Of a stretch of DNA of 64,000 bases, positions 27,833 through 36,590 are shown piece by piece. The DNA comes from CAVTJX01 sp963735175. GTDB taxonomy: Bacteria; Electryoneota; RPQS01. Made by a program: the position numbers and the translations under genes. Location of the stretch: contig CAVTJX010000015.1 in NCBI GenBank assembly GCA_963735175.1, positions 1 to 64,000 on the forward strand, given 5' to 3'. The stretch's first letter is position 1, and the number at the start of each line of letters is the position of its first letter. The notes under the pieces are model-generated. The model did no database searches. It worked only from the letters and a program-made list of their open reading frames with translations, and had not been told where the DNA came from.

Positions 27833-28640
27833 CTACTCTATTAAGCGCTTACCGATCAGCTCCCTGACTTCATCACGATGCTCAAGATCGTGGCAATCGC
27901 TGCAGAGTTGCTCGCAATCCGCTAAGAAAACGTTACCGGCGCCGCTTTGCTGGGGCTGAACATGCAGACATATCGCCCTTGCTTGACATCGACCCGTATG
28001 AAATTCGTGATGCGCCGGATTATTACACTGGCATTGCCCCAGAAGAAACCGGGCATGTATCAGGGTTGACTGGTTCATAGCCGACCTACACCTCTCGAGA
28101 ACTATCTGCCACGCGGCCTCTTCGCTCAGCGCTCTAAGAGGTGCAAGGACCCAAGTCGCTACTTGATCGACATAATCGGATTGTCTTGGGGCTGGCTCCT
28201 TCTCGGTGAATTCGTAGTACCATCTGGAAATGAGATCATCACCTCGTGTAATCTCTCGTTAGGTGAGATCGGAACTCTGGAATGGCCTTGATTAGTTCCT
28301 GCGCGGATGAATGACAGGGTCCGGAAGCCTCATGCGCAAAATAATTGCGCGACATTCGCGCTTCCTTCAGCAGTTGAAATTCAGAGTCGCTAAGATTCGA
28401 TATATTTTTAAGATGTTCAACTGCTCCTCCTCGCTTCTTAATCGACTCCATAAATTCTTTAAAACGGTCGAAGACACCTTGGTCAGGCTCAATTCCATTA
28501 GCGATGTATTCTTCTATTGAACAGCCCCAAGAGGTGATCCACCTGATATTTTGATCGAAATTCTGGCAGACAACTGTTGCGCGGCCCAGTGCAGCAATCC
28601 AACACATCTGGAGATCGCCAAATTCGAATGTGAGCCACAT
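27833..28640 (-). CDS. Candidate HEPN-like protein with C-terminal HNH/zinc finger, one frame break
   Basis: Two abutting frames join by a single-base shift near 28262 into one protein of ~270 residues. The N-terminal helical part ends in LLKEARMSRNYFAHEASG, an R-x4-H motif in the setting of HEPN ribonuclease-type domains. After a linker (ISRWYYEFTEKEPAPRQSDY) comes a Cys/His-rich end: CQCNNPAHHEFHTGRC, ICLHVQPQQSGAGN and CEQLCSDCHDLEHRDE, which has the H...N...H and CxxC/CxxCH spacing of HNH endonucleases. The region is AT-rich and unlike its neighbours. HEPN and HNH proteins are frequent in defence and toxin systems; no adjacent antitoxin is visible. Neither domain is beyond doubt. Confidence 0.5.
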
Positions 28641-28745
28641 CTTTGATTACTTGGAATACTAGACCTGAAGTAGAATGATACTGGCGAACATCAAATTCGG
28701 TAATGGGATTCCGGGCTGGGCGAAGACGACCTGCCTCATTGCGAG

Positions 28746-28786
28746 AACCTGAGATCCTTCAGCCGCGGACGGCTTCAGGATGACAC
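28746..28786. repeat. Imperfect palindromic element
   Basis: GAGATCCTTCAGCCG-CGGA-CGGCTTCAGGATGACAC, a long imperfect dyad of the type found as dispersed repeats in many environmental genomes. It lies between the HEPN-like gene and the SprT-like gene, close to the 3' end of the latter. Confidence 0.5.
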
Positions 28787-28807
28787 GCGGGGTGGTGTTC
28801 GCATTTC

Positions 28808-29356
28808 TTATGGGTACATCAGCGCGAGATAAGCCAGAAATCCATTTTCCGATGGGCGCGAACGTTTGGCGGGGCGGCCGCGCATCGGCCAGGTGTCCTC
28901 GATCCATTTCAGTGTTTGCGTGTAGCCGGGGAAGATCTTCTCGCTCTGACGGAATTCGGGCGTGTGAAAGCGGCGCTCGCCCTTGGGGCCTTCAGAAAAG
29001 CCGTAATACAAGTGCAGCATTTCATGGTGCAGCACCTGCGCCACCACCACGTCGGGCACGCGCGCGTCGTCCAACGCACAATTGATGGTGATGACGCGCT
29101 TCTTTACGTCGCACAAACCGAGCGTGCTCTTCCAGCGGTTGCGCGACCAGCGCATCACGCACGGCGCGAGGCCGTTCTTGAAGACCGTGCGGTTGATGGT
29201 GGCAAAGAACTCATTCAGATCGTACACGTCGCCCTGCGGCTGATGGCGCGGCCCGCGACCATTCGTTACCACCGGCAGCGGCAGCGGCGCCGGCGCGGGA
29301 GGCGCGGCAAACAAATCCAGTTGCTCGAGGGACAACAGCGCGGGCGGCCTGTTCAT
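28808..29356 (-). CDS. SprT-like zinc metalloprotein
   Basis: A 182-residue protein with VVAQVLHHEMLHLYYG, an HExxH zinc motif, in a SprT/M48-like setting (upstream MRWSRNRWKSTLGLCDVKKR strand region, downstream FHTPEFRQ with a possible third ligand His). The N-terminal 45 residues are low-complexity Pro/Ala-rich. Some relatives are DNA-protein crosslink proteases; many are predicted YgjP-like hydrolases. Base composition returns to that of core genes here. Confidence 0.75.
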   Translation of the reverse strand: MNRPPALLSLEQLDLFAAPPAPAPLPLPVVTNGRGPRHQPQGDVYDLNEFFATINRTVFKNGLAPCVMRWSRNRWKSTLGLCDVKKRVITINCALDDARVPDVVVAQVLHHEMLHLYYGFSEGPKGERRFHTPEFRQSEKIFPGYTQTLKWIEDTWPMRGRPAKRSRPSENGFLAYLALMYP

Positions 29357-29743
29357 GGCGGGTTCAGCACTCCCTTAAAATCGGTGGCGTCCACGCGCAG
29401 CGCTTGACGCGCGGCGGCGGCTCGCATGAGGATAAGCATCCGGAAGAAAGTCGATCAGCGTCAATGATCCAGAAACACGCGGGAAGCGAAACAAACCCAT
29501 GAATTCCGGCAAGATCCGAAAGCATAAACGTTTGGAGAGCCATTCCAACCCACTTAGACCGGGCGTTATGAATTCGGGATTTGTAGATCAGAAAGCAGTC
29601 TGAAAGCGTGGAATCTGGCTCGGTGGGTTGACATTGTCCCGCGAATATGCGATCTTGTGGCGACAACAACTCCTCGGCTTTGATGGCCGAATGGAACCAG
29701 TAATCCACGGTCCAATACTAAGAACTTCAAAAGGATGACGGCT

Positions 29744-31036
29744 ATGTCGCTTCTCTTTGAAAAGCTCCGCCAGACGGTGCCGGCTTACCGCGATGCGGTC
29801 AAGGAATTCGGCAAGACTCACGGCGAAGTCGCGATTTCCCAGGTGTCGGTGGGCGCCCTGTTGGGCGGCCAGCGCGGCGTGCTCGGTCTGCTCTGTGATA
29901 CGTCGGTAGTGCCGCCGGACAAGGGACTCATCATCCGCGGCTATCCGCTGATGGATCTCGTCAACAAGCTGCCCGAAGAGTGCCTGTGGCTGCTCTTGAC
30001 GGGCGAACTGCCCACCGCCGCCGAAACGAAGGACTTGCAGGCCGACCTCACGCGCCGCAATAAGGTCCCCGGCTACATCTGGAAGATGCTCGACGCCTTC
30101 CCGAAGGACAGCCACCCGATGGCGGTCTTCAATACGCTGATCCTCGCCCTCGAACGCGACTTCGTCTACCGCAAGCGTTACGACGAAGGCATGAAGAAGG
30201 ACGAATACTGGATCCCGACGCTCGAGGATTCGCTCGACATCATCGCCCGCATTCACACCATCGGCGCGGCCGTCTATCGCTGGAAGTACGATCTCGGTCC
30301 GCGCATCGAACCGAACGCCGATCTCGACTGGGGCGCCAACTACGCCTACATGATGGGCGTCAAGGATCCCGACGGCGGTTTCGCCCGCCTGATGCGCGTC
30401 TACATGGTGCTGCACAGCGACCATGAAGGCGGCAACGTTTCGGCGCACACCTGCCATTGCGTGGGCAGCGCCCTGTCCGATGCGTACTACGCGATCAGCG
30501 CCGGTCTCAACGGTCTCGCCGGCCCGCTGCACGGCCTGGCCAATCAGGAATGCCTGGCGTGGCTCGAAATGGTGCTGAAGAAGTTCAACGGCAATCCCAC
30601 CGACGAACAGCTCGACGCCTTTGCCCGCGAGACGCTCGCCAGCGGCCGCGTGATCCCCGGCTACGGCCATGCCGTGCTGCGCATCACCGACCCGCGCTTC
30701 ATCGCCTTCCGCAAGTTCGGCGAGAAGGAAGTGCCGGACGCTCCGGCGTTCAAGCTCGCCTGCCAGGTGTACGACGTGGTGCCGAAGATTCTCCAGACGA
30801 TCCAGAAGATCAAGGATCCGTGGCCGAACGTGGACGCCATGTCGGGTTCGCTGCTGCACGCTTTCGGCTGCACGCAGGCCCAGTATTACACGGTGATGTT
30901 CGGCGTCTCGCGCGCCCTCGGCATGTGCTCGCAGCTCGTCATGAGCCGCGCGTGGAACGAGCCGATCGAACGCCCGAAGTCGATCCCCATGGACGAACTC
31001 AAGGCCCTCGTCGCCAAGAAGACCGCGTCCGCCTAA
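29744..31036 (+). CDS. gltA: Citrate synthase, mitochondrial/eukaryotic-like type
   Basis: Condenses acetyl-CoA and oxaloacetate, entry to the TCA cycle. An intact ~430-residue protein: RGVLGLLCDTSVVPPDKGLI near the N-terminus, LHSDHEGGNVSAHTCHCVGS (first catalytic His region), GPLHGLANQECLAWL (second His), and GRVIPGYGHAVLRITDPR (oxaloacetate-binding His and Arg), with the catalytic Asp in the PNVDAMSG loop. Sequence and length are those of the eukaryotic-type enzyme that some bacteria carry instead of the allosteric hexameric type. A second ATG at 29735 is in frame. Region 29357-29743 is AT-rich, without a convincing gene. Confidence 0.93.
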   Translation: MSLLFEKLRQTVPAYRDAVKEFGKTHGEVAISQVSVGALLGGQRGVLGLLCDTSVVPPDKGLIIRGYPLMDLVNKLPEECLWLLLTGELPTAAETKDLQADLTRRNKVPGYIWKMLDAFPKDSHPMAVFNTLILALERDFVYRKRYDEGMKKDEYWIPTLEDSLDIIARIHTIGAAVYRWKYDLGPRIEPNADLDWGANYAYMMGVKDPDGGFARLMRVYMVLHSDHEGGNVSAHTCHCVGSALSDAYYAISAGLNGLAGPLHGLANQECLAWLEMVLKKFNGNPTDEQLDAFARETLASGRVIPGYGHAVLRITDPRFIAFRKFGEKEVPDAPAFKLACQVYDVVPKILQTIQKIKDPWPNVDAMSGSLLHAFGCTQAQYYTVMFGVSRALGMCSQLVMSRAWNEPIERPKSIPMDELKALVAKKTASA

Positions 31037-31060
31037 ACTGTCAAAGAGCGCGTTTCGTTC

Positions 31061-31095
31061 AAGCCCGCTTCCCCCTGGGGAGCGGGCTTTTGTTT
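31061..31095 (+). terminator. Terminator after citrate synthase
   Basis: AAGCCCGCT (31061-31069) pairs with AGCGGGCTT (31081-31089), followed by TTGTTTCTT. It sits 25 bases after the gltA stop. Confidence 0.85.
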
Positions 31096-31103
31096 CTTCA
31101 TTT

Positions 31104-31192
31104 GTAGGGGCGGACCCGCGGGTCCGCCCGTCGCGTTTCATGGGCACACTCTACCAAAGGCGGGCGGACACGCGGGTCCGCCCCTACAATTT
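31104..31192. repeat. Pair of GTAGGGGCGGACC palindromes
   Basis: Two units lie head to head: GTAGGGGCGGACCCGCGGGT...CCGCCC (31104-31128) and GCGGGCGGACACGCGGGTCC followed by GCCCCTAC (31159-31187). Each is self-complementary and together they form a larger dyad. The TAG stop codon of the minus-strand FAD protein (31186-31184) is the TAG of the second unit. Confidence 0.75.
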
Positions 31193-32510
31193 CCTAACGG
31201 GGATAAACAGCCCGTTCGGGTCGCACTTCTTTTGCAGTTGCGAACGGACGGTGTCGCCCAGGCTGCCGCGCGCGCCCGCGCTCAGCGTGCGGGAATCGAA
31301 GGGCAGCAAACTACCCGGCGCGCAATAGCCGCCGAGACTCACAGCCACTTCGAGAATCCGCTTCAGCAATTCCTCGGCGGTGCGCTGCGTGCGCGGCTGG
31401 TCGTCGGGATGCAGCACCCACACCCGGAAATGCCCGGCCTCCAGCGTCCCCCACAGCGCCGTGTGCAAGTTGGCGTCACGGCCCAGTTCGCAGGCGGCGT
31501 CTTCCAGTTCCGCCACCGCCAATGCCGGCAGGCGCAGCCGCGCCTCCGAGCGCGCGGGATACAGCCGCGACGTGGTGCGCGGGAAGCGCAACAGATCCTG
31601 CCACAACGCGTCGATGGCCGAAGCCGTGTAAATGCGCGACTGGTAATGCGCGTTCTCCGGCGGCCGAACCGCGTCGCGCCACTCCGCGACGATGAGGATC
31701 CGCGCTTCGTCCGAGACCGTGCCGTCGTTGCCCTCGCGCAGAATCTGCGTCGCGGTCTCGCCCCAGTAAACCACGGTTTCGGGCAGCGGCGAAAGTTCGC
31801 GCAGTTCGGCCAGCAGTTCCACCGCGCTCGTGCCGTCGGGTAATTCGTAAAGCACCGCGGTGCGCGCTGCCGGAATTCGCTGCACCGCCAACTCCACCGC
31901 CGTGATGACGCCGAGCGCGCCGCGCGAGCCATGCACAAAACCGCTCACATCCATCGCGCCGCCGTTGCGCGGCCGCCGGTCCGGTGCGCCGCAAACGGCC
32001 TTCGTAGTCGATCCACTCGATGGCGTCGACGTGCGATAACAAGCCGCCGTCGCGCCAGGTGCGCAGGCCTTCCCAGCCGGTGGCGAGCATCTCGCCCGCC
32101 GTCGAGCCGAGCGCGGCGGGCAGCAGCGGCGACCAGCGCAGGCCCAGCCGGTTGAGATCGACGAGCAGCGCATCGATGGGCATGCCGGCGTCGACGCGCA
32201 AACTCTGGCGCGAAGCCGACAGCGTGGGCGTGCCGGAGAGCCGCGTGGTGAGCAGCAGCATTTGATTTTCCAGATCGCTCACCTGCACGGGACCCAGCCC
32301 GGAGGCGACGGCGACCTTCAAATGCTTTTCGGCGGCGAAACTCAGCGCCGCGCGCAATTCCTCCACACCCGCGGGTTCCACCACGAGGGCGGGTAAATCG
32401 GCTTTGCTCAGGCGGCCCGCAAGGAACGCCAGAATTTCCTTCTGGCCGGTGGAAACGCGGCCCAGGCGCAGCGCTTCGCGCAAGTGGGCGTAGCGGTCAA
32501 ATAAGCGCAC
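31184..32510 (-). CDS. FAD-binding oxidase, GlcE-like, one frame break
   Basis: A PCMH-type FAD domain protein of ~440 residues. Seen: VVEPAGVEELRAALSFAAEK and VAVASGLGPVQVSDL at the N-terminus (FAD pyrophosphate region), LGSTAGEMLATGWEGLRTWR, then, after a break near 31975, MDVSGFVHGSRGALGVITAV, and a C-terminal lid ending CDPNGLFIPVRKL. This is the layout of GlcE/GlcD-like subunits of glycolate oxidase; the iron-sulphur subunit GlcF is not adjacent, so the substrate (glycolate, lactate or another hydroxy acid) is open. Its stop codon comes from a palindromic element. Confidence 0.75.
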
Positions 32511-32512
32511 GT

Positions 32513-32840
32513 TCAGGAGGTGGGTTTCGTGTCGGATTTGGGAGCGGCGTCGGTTTTCGGCGCCGGACTGTCACTCTTATTACTCTTCTCGCTCTTGTCC
32601 TGGGAATTGGATTCCGCGGACGAGGTGTTGCGGTGGGGAATGGACGACGGGCCGACGTTCTTCTTGCCGTAGTCGGTAATGTAGAAGCCGGAGCCTTTGA
32701 AAATCAGGCCCGAGCCGGCGGAAATCAGTCGTTCGACCGTGCCGCCGCACTGGGGGCAGATCTTGACTGGCTCGGCCACGATGCTTCTGAAACTCTTCGA
32801 ACAGGTGGCCATTCTCGCAGCGATATTCGTATGTGGGCAT
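32513..32840 (-). CDS. FmdB-family zinc-ribbon protein, one frame break
   Basis: Small regulatory-type protein of ~108 residues. It starts MPTYEYRCENGHLFEEF (the FmdB/CxxC signature with its first Cys) and, after a one-base break near 32790, continues IVAEPVKICPQCGGTVERLI and GLIFKGSGFYITDYGKK, the full family core. The tail is Ser/Lys/Asp-rich and low complexity. FmdB was first linked to formamidase regulation, but most members are of unknown role. It ends 2 bases before the FAD-oxidase start, so they are cotranscribed. Confidence 0.85.
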
Positions 32841-32865
32841 AGGTGGGTTGGGGACGTGGGACGGT

Positions 32866-33381
32866 TTAGTATTCGTCTTCCCACAGGACGATGCGGAAGC
32901 GGCCATCCGCGGGCTTGAACAGGGTAAAGCGGGCGAAACCGAGCAGCGGCGAAATGTCGTCGAGAATCAATGTGTAGTGCACGCGGATTTCCACGGGCGT
33001 ATCGGTTGTGGAATTCTGCAGATCCGTCGAATCCAGCCCGCCCCAGATGAGCGACAGATTATTAAACGTGCGAAACATCCGGGCCGTGGTGCGCAATTCG
33101 GTCTCGCGGTACCAGCCTTCCGAGCGCTGCAGCGTCACGTCGTAATAGCGGAACTGGAACTGATCGTCGAGCAGCGCCGCGTACTGCACCGAATCGCCCA
33201 GTTGGTAAGCGGTGACGAAATTCTGCAGCATCCCGCCCACGGTGGAAGCGTCGGTCCACAACGACTCCGTCGAGCCGCGCAGCGCCGGAGCGAACGGATT
33301 CTCGCAGCTCACCACCGCCAGCGCCAGCAACAGCGCGGCGATCAGCGTCCTAGCGAGACCAGCGACTTGAATTCGCTCCAC
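32866..33381 (-). CDS. Putative lipoprotein, unknown
   Basis: A 171-residue protein with a signal sequence and lipobox (IAALLLALAVVSC, Cys near 26). The mature part is of NTF2-like size and pattern (FVTAYQLGDSVQYAALLDDQ, FRYYDVTLQRSEGWYRETEL ... DGRFRIVLWEDEY), suggesting a small alpha/beta cone fold. It overlaps the end of the upstream lipoprotein gene by 40 bases and shares its size and pattern; the two may be paralogues. No catalytic residues were identified. Confidence 0.7.
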   Translation of the reverse strand: MERIQVAGLARTLIAALLLALAVVSCENPFAPALRGSTESLWTDASTVGGMLQNFVTAYQLGDSVQYAALLDDQFQFRYYDVTLQRSEGWYRETELRTTARMFRTFNNLSLIWGGLDSTDLQNSTTDTPVEIRVHYTLILDDISPLLGFARFTLFKPADGRFRIVLWEDEY

Positions 33382-33929
33382 GACGGTTGCTCCCCGGCGC
33401 GCAAATCGCGCCAGCGGTAAATCTGCCAGTAACTATCCCGTCCCTTGCGCATCACGAACTCAGCCGTTCCCGCCGGTTCTCGCGGCACGCCGCTGACGGC
33501 CACGTGCGCCGCCAGATTGTAAGCGGCGCGGACCAGTGTGCTGTCGGCGGCGGGATCTTCCACCACGTCCGAGAACACCACGGCCAAAACGCTGTCGGCG
33601 GGCAGCACGCCCGAGCTGAAGAGCTGGCTCGCCATCTGCGACTCCGCGCTGTAATCCCAGTCCTGCAGCGACGGGTAAAGCGACAGCGCCACGGCGTCGG
33701 CCTCGAAGGCGAAACTGTCGGGGCTGAACGACCGCAGGTAGTTCACCGCGTCGTGCTGCGAGAGCGCGTCCGCCATGTTGCGCAGGACGTCGCGCGCCTC
33801 GACCGGGACTTCCCACTGGTGACGATTCGTATCCGGCGCTTCCGCGTCACGCGTGGAAAACAGGTCGCAGCCCGCCAGTCCCAGCGCGAGCAGCGGTAAT
33901 AGCAGTCCGGTCAGACGAAGTCGCGGCAT
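33342..33929 (-). CDS. Putative lipoprotein, unknown, paired with the next
   Basis: A 195-residue protein with a lipobox (LLLPLLALGLAGC, Cys at 21), then VEARDVLRNMADALSQHDAV, a helix of the sort opening NTF2-like domains, and a beta-rich second half ending DSYWQIYRWRDL. The C-terminal Trp-rich strand parallels that of the following lipoprotein. It starts 4 bases after the antiporter stop on the same strand. Confidence 0.72.
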   Translation of the reverse strand: MPRLRLTGLLLPLLALGLAGCDLFSTRDAEAPDTNRHQWEVPVEARDVLRNMADALSQHDAVNYLRSFSPDSFAFEADAVALSLYPSLQDWDYSAESQMASQLFSSGVLPADSVLAVVFSDVVEDPAADSTLVRAAYNLAAHVAVSGVPREPAGTAEFVMRKGRDSYWQIYRWRDLRAGEQPSWSEFKSLVSLGR

Positions 33930-33933
33930 GGAA

Positions 33934-35236
33934 TTAACACACCAGAAATGAAGTGATCAACAGCACCGGCAACAGAATCGGCAGTGAGTAGCGGAGAATG
34001 TAATCGAAAAAGGACGGCGTCTTGAGTCCGGCGTGATCGGCAATCGCCTTGCACATGAAATTGGGGCCGTTGCCGATGTAGGTCATGGCCCCGAAGAACA
34101 CCGCCGAAATCGAAATCGCCCGCAGAAAGTGCGCATGCGACTGCGCGAAAGTCAGCACATCCGCCGGCGAATCCACCGCCAGCCCGGTCATGCCCATCGC
34201 CGCCGCGAGGAAATTCAGATAGGTGGGCGCGTTGTCGAGCACCGCCGAAAGCGAACCCGTCGCCCAGAAGAAAGCGCGCGGCGTCTCCAGCCCCAGCATG
34301 CGGGCGTTGGCCGACAGCCAGTCCAGCGTGGGCACCATGCAGGCAAAGATCCCGGCAAAGAGGATCGCCACCTCGAGGATCGGGTGGAAATGGAATTCGT
34401 TCAGTTTGTGAACGCGGCGCGGCGTCAGGAAATACGAGGCTACGGCGGCGCCGATCATCAGCGTCTCGCGCAGCAAAAGCGGCTGTTGAATGAAAGCCGC
34501 GCCGATGATCACCGCGATGAACAGCAGATTGATCAGCCCTTCGACGCGCACGCGGTCGGGCCGCTCGGCTTCCACCCGCTCCGCGCCGCGGCCGCCCCTT
34601 GTAGTCGCGGCGGTCGATGAAAAAGAAGGCGGCCAGCAGCAGGATGATCGCCAGCATCCACTTGTACCACAGATGCTCGAGCACCCACAGAAACGGCACG
34701 CCGCGAATATAGCCGAGGAACAGCGGCGGATCGCCGATGGGCGTCAGCGCGCCGCCGCAATTGGCGACGATGAAAATGAAAAAGACGATGTGGTACGGCT
34801 GAAAGCGCCAGTGGTTGCCGCGCAGGAAGGGGCGGATGAGGATCATCGCCGCGCCCGTCGTTCCCACGACGTTGGCGATGACCGATCCGATGGCGAGCAG
34901 CGCCACGTTCTGGCGCGGCGTGAATTCGCCGCGCAACCCGATGTGAATGCCGCCCGAAACCACGAACAGCGAGCCGATCAGCGCGATAAACGACAGGTAT
35001 TCGTGCGCGGTGTGCAGCATCCGCCCGCCGCCGCCGAAGAAACCCACATAGTAGACGACGACCACCGCGCCCAGAGTCAGCGCGAAATGTGGATAGCGGC
35101 GCGACCACCAGTTGGGAGCGGCCAGCGGAAGAATCGCAATTCCCGCGAGCAGCAGGAAAAACGGCGTCGACCAAAGTAGCGGGGGCGGAGCAGCGGCCGC
35201 GCCCTCCGACAGCACCGGCAGGAGCGCATTCAGCAT
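33934..35236 (-). CDS. NhaD/ArsB-type sodium:proton antiporter, one frame break
   Basis: Ion-transporter-superfamily protein of ~434 residues with about 11-12 hydrophobic segments. Seen: GSVIANVVGTTGAAMILIRP and ANCGGALTPIGDPPLFLGYI in the first repeat, and LDNAPTYLNFLAAAMG and FFGAMTYIGNGPNFMCKAIA in the second: the hairpin-loop motifs of the NhaD family. An extra base near 34600, in the loop after FFIDRRDYKG, splits it. It probably exports Na+ or Li+ in exchange for protons; anion transport cannot be excluded from sequence alone. Confidence 0.85.
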
Positions 35237-35277
35237 CCGGCAGCTCGAAAATTCAGATTAGGCGCGCGCATCGGCTT

Positions 35278-36108
35278 TCAGGGTTGCTCGTGAATGTGAT
35301 TCAGCAGTGTCTCCGTCACAGCGAAGAGCGCGCGGCACATGGCGTTGCGGGTACTGTCGGATTGCCGGGCCTCGCGGGGGATCTCGATGTGCAGCGCCCG
35401 TGTCGCGACTTCGGGCCGTAACGAACCAAGCTGCTTGGTAGCCTCCGCCGTCAAACGCAGTACGTGCAGCGGTTCGATACGCAGTGCGGGCAGATCTTTG
35501 GCCCGCGTTCGCTGGTGGGTCCACACAGAATCAATCTCCTGCGCCAGACCGGCGTCAACGCCCGCCGTCGCCACTTCGAGGAACGGCGTGCGATGGTGCG
35601 CGTGGATTTCGATCAGGAGATCAATGGGCAGCGCGTCCAACCCTGTCGCTTGCAGGAGCGACGCGAGATACTGGGCATGCGCCGCCTGCGCGCGTTCCGT
35701 CACGGCTTCCGCGCCGTCGGGCCGCGCTGATTCGGTAGGCCGGTTGACGTGCAGGTGGCGGCCGATGGCCACGGGGATCGTGTGCGGATCCTGATCGCGA
35801 AAATTCCGCGCCACGACCCATCCGGTCTGGAACTGCCGCGCGATGCGGTTACAGAAGAATTCGGCCCAGTTGTCGAAGCTGACGTGGGGCGCAGAAACGA
35901 CGACGGCACGGGAGAGTTGGCAGAGACCGCGGATCTCGATTTCCGCCGGAATCAACTCCTGCAACAGCGCGCGGGCGTCGTCGCGCGAAAGGCGTTGGCC
36001 GGTAAGCGTGGGAAACTCCGTATCGCCGCCGGCCAGAAACGCAAAGAGTTGGGTTTTGAGATCGTCCGAGCGTTCGAAAGCCACGCGTAACTTGTCCAGC
36101 AGCTTCAC
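35278..36108 (-). CDS. N-formylglutamate amidohydrolase-like protein
   Basis: Intact 276 residues of uncertain family. Landmarks: RAVVVSAPHVSFDNWAEFFC (His after a hydrophobic strand), PVAIGRHLHVNRPTE, IDLLIEIHAHHRTP and ATRALHIEIPREAR. This order, a PH.. loop, an (V/I)NRP motif, an (E/D)xH(A/S)H metal-site-like motif and a late LxIEIPR strand, resembles N-formylglutamate amidohydrolases of histidine breakdown, but pairwise similarity looks remote and no hut genes are nearby. It overlaps the Nudix gene by four bases (ATGA). Confidence 0.5.
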   Translation of the reverse strand: MKLLDKLRVAFERSDDLKTQLFAFLAGGDTEFPTLTGQRLSRDDARALLQELIPAEIEIRGLCQLSRAVVVSAPHVSFDNWAEFFCNRIARQFQTGWVVARNFRDQDPHTIPVAIGRHLHVNRPTESARPDGAEAVTERAQAAHAQYLASLLQATGLDALPIDLLIEIHAHHRTPFLEVATAGVDAGLAQEIDSVWTHQRTRAKDLPALRIEPLHVLRLTAEATKQLGSLRPEVATRALHIEIPREARQSDSTRNAMCRALFAVTETLLNHIHEQP

Positions 36109-36590
36109 GGCGCGTCCCTCCCCGCCGGGGAGCGGCGCTGGAAATAGAGATCGAACGCGGCCAGAATAAACTGCGGTTTGTAACCGTTGCCGTCCACGTC
36201 CACCGTCCGCACCGTGCCGCTTTCGATGTCGGTACGCTCGGCCCAGCGGTAATCCGTGTGCTCCCAGTTGAGCGTGATCTCGCCACGTACGCTTTCGGCC
36301 ACGTAATCGAGGCCCAGAATCGGCGGGCGAACGCCGTCGATAGTGCCAAACCAGGCTCCGGCAATGGCGAGAACCTCGATTTCGAGCCCGGTTTCCTCGC
36401 GCACTTCGCGGCGCAGTCCAACGAGTGGCGGTTCATCCACCAGCAGGTGGCCGCCCACGGGCGCGTAAACGCGCGGTGGATTGGTGCGCTGCAAGAGCAG
36501 CAGGCGGCCATCGCGAAAAATGTACGCGCTGGCCGCCACGCGGTGCGTGTAAGGATAATCCGCGCCGCGTGGCGGTCCCGCGCAATCCAT
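36105..36590 (-). CDS. Nudix hydrolase
   Basis: A 161-residue protein with the Nudix box G-x5-E-x7-REVxEETGL in GGHLLVDEPPLVGLRREV and the following REETGLEIEVL. The N-terminus (TDYPYTHRV-like) and C-terminal strands are as in small diphosphohydrolases acting on (d)NTPs, ADP-sugars or similar; the substrate is not readable. It starts within the stop codon of the dehydrogenase (TGATG) and its end overlaps the amidohydrolase-like gene, so translation of the three is coupled. Confidence 0.85.
   Translation of the reverse strand: MDCAGPPRGADYPYTHRVAASAYIFRDGRLLLLQRTNPPRVYAPVGGHLLVDEPPLVGLRREVREETGLEIEVLAIAGAWFGTIDGVRPPILGLDYVAESVRGEITLNWEHTDYRWAERTDIESGTVRTVDVDGNGYKPQFILAAFDLYFQRRSPAGRDAP

Noticed and set aside
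29364..29708. 115-codon open frame on the minus strand upstream of citrate synthase
   Set aside because: No start context, unusual composition and no recognisable sequence; it overlaps the probable control region of gltA.
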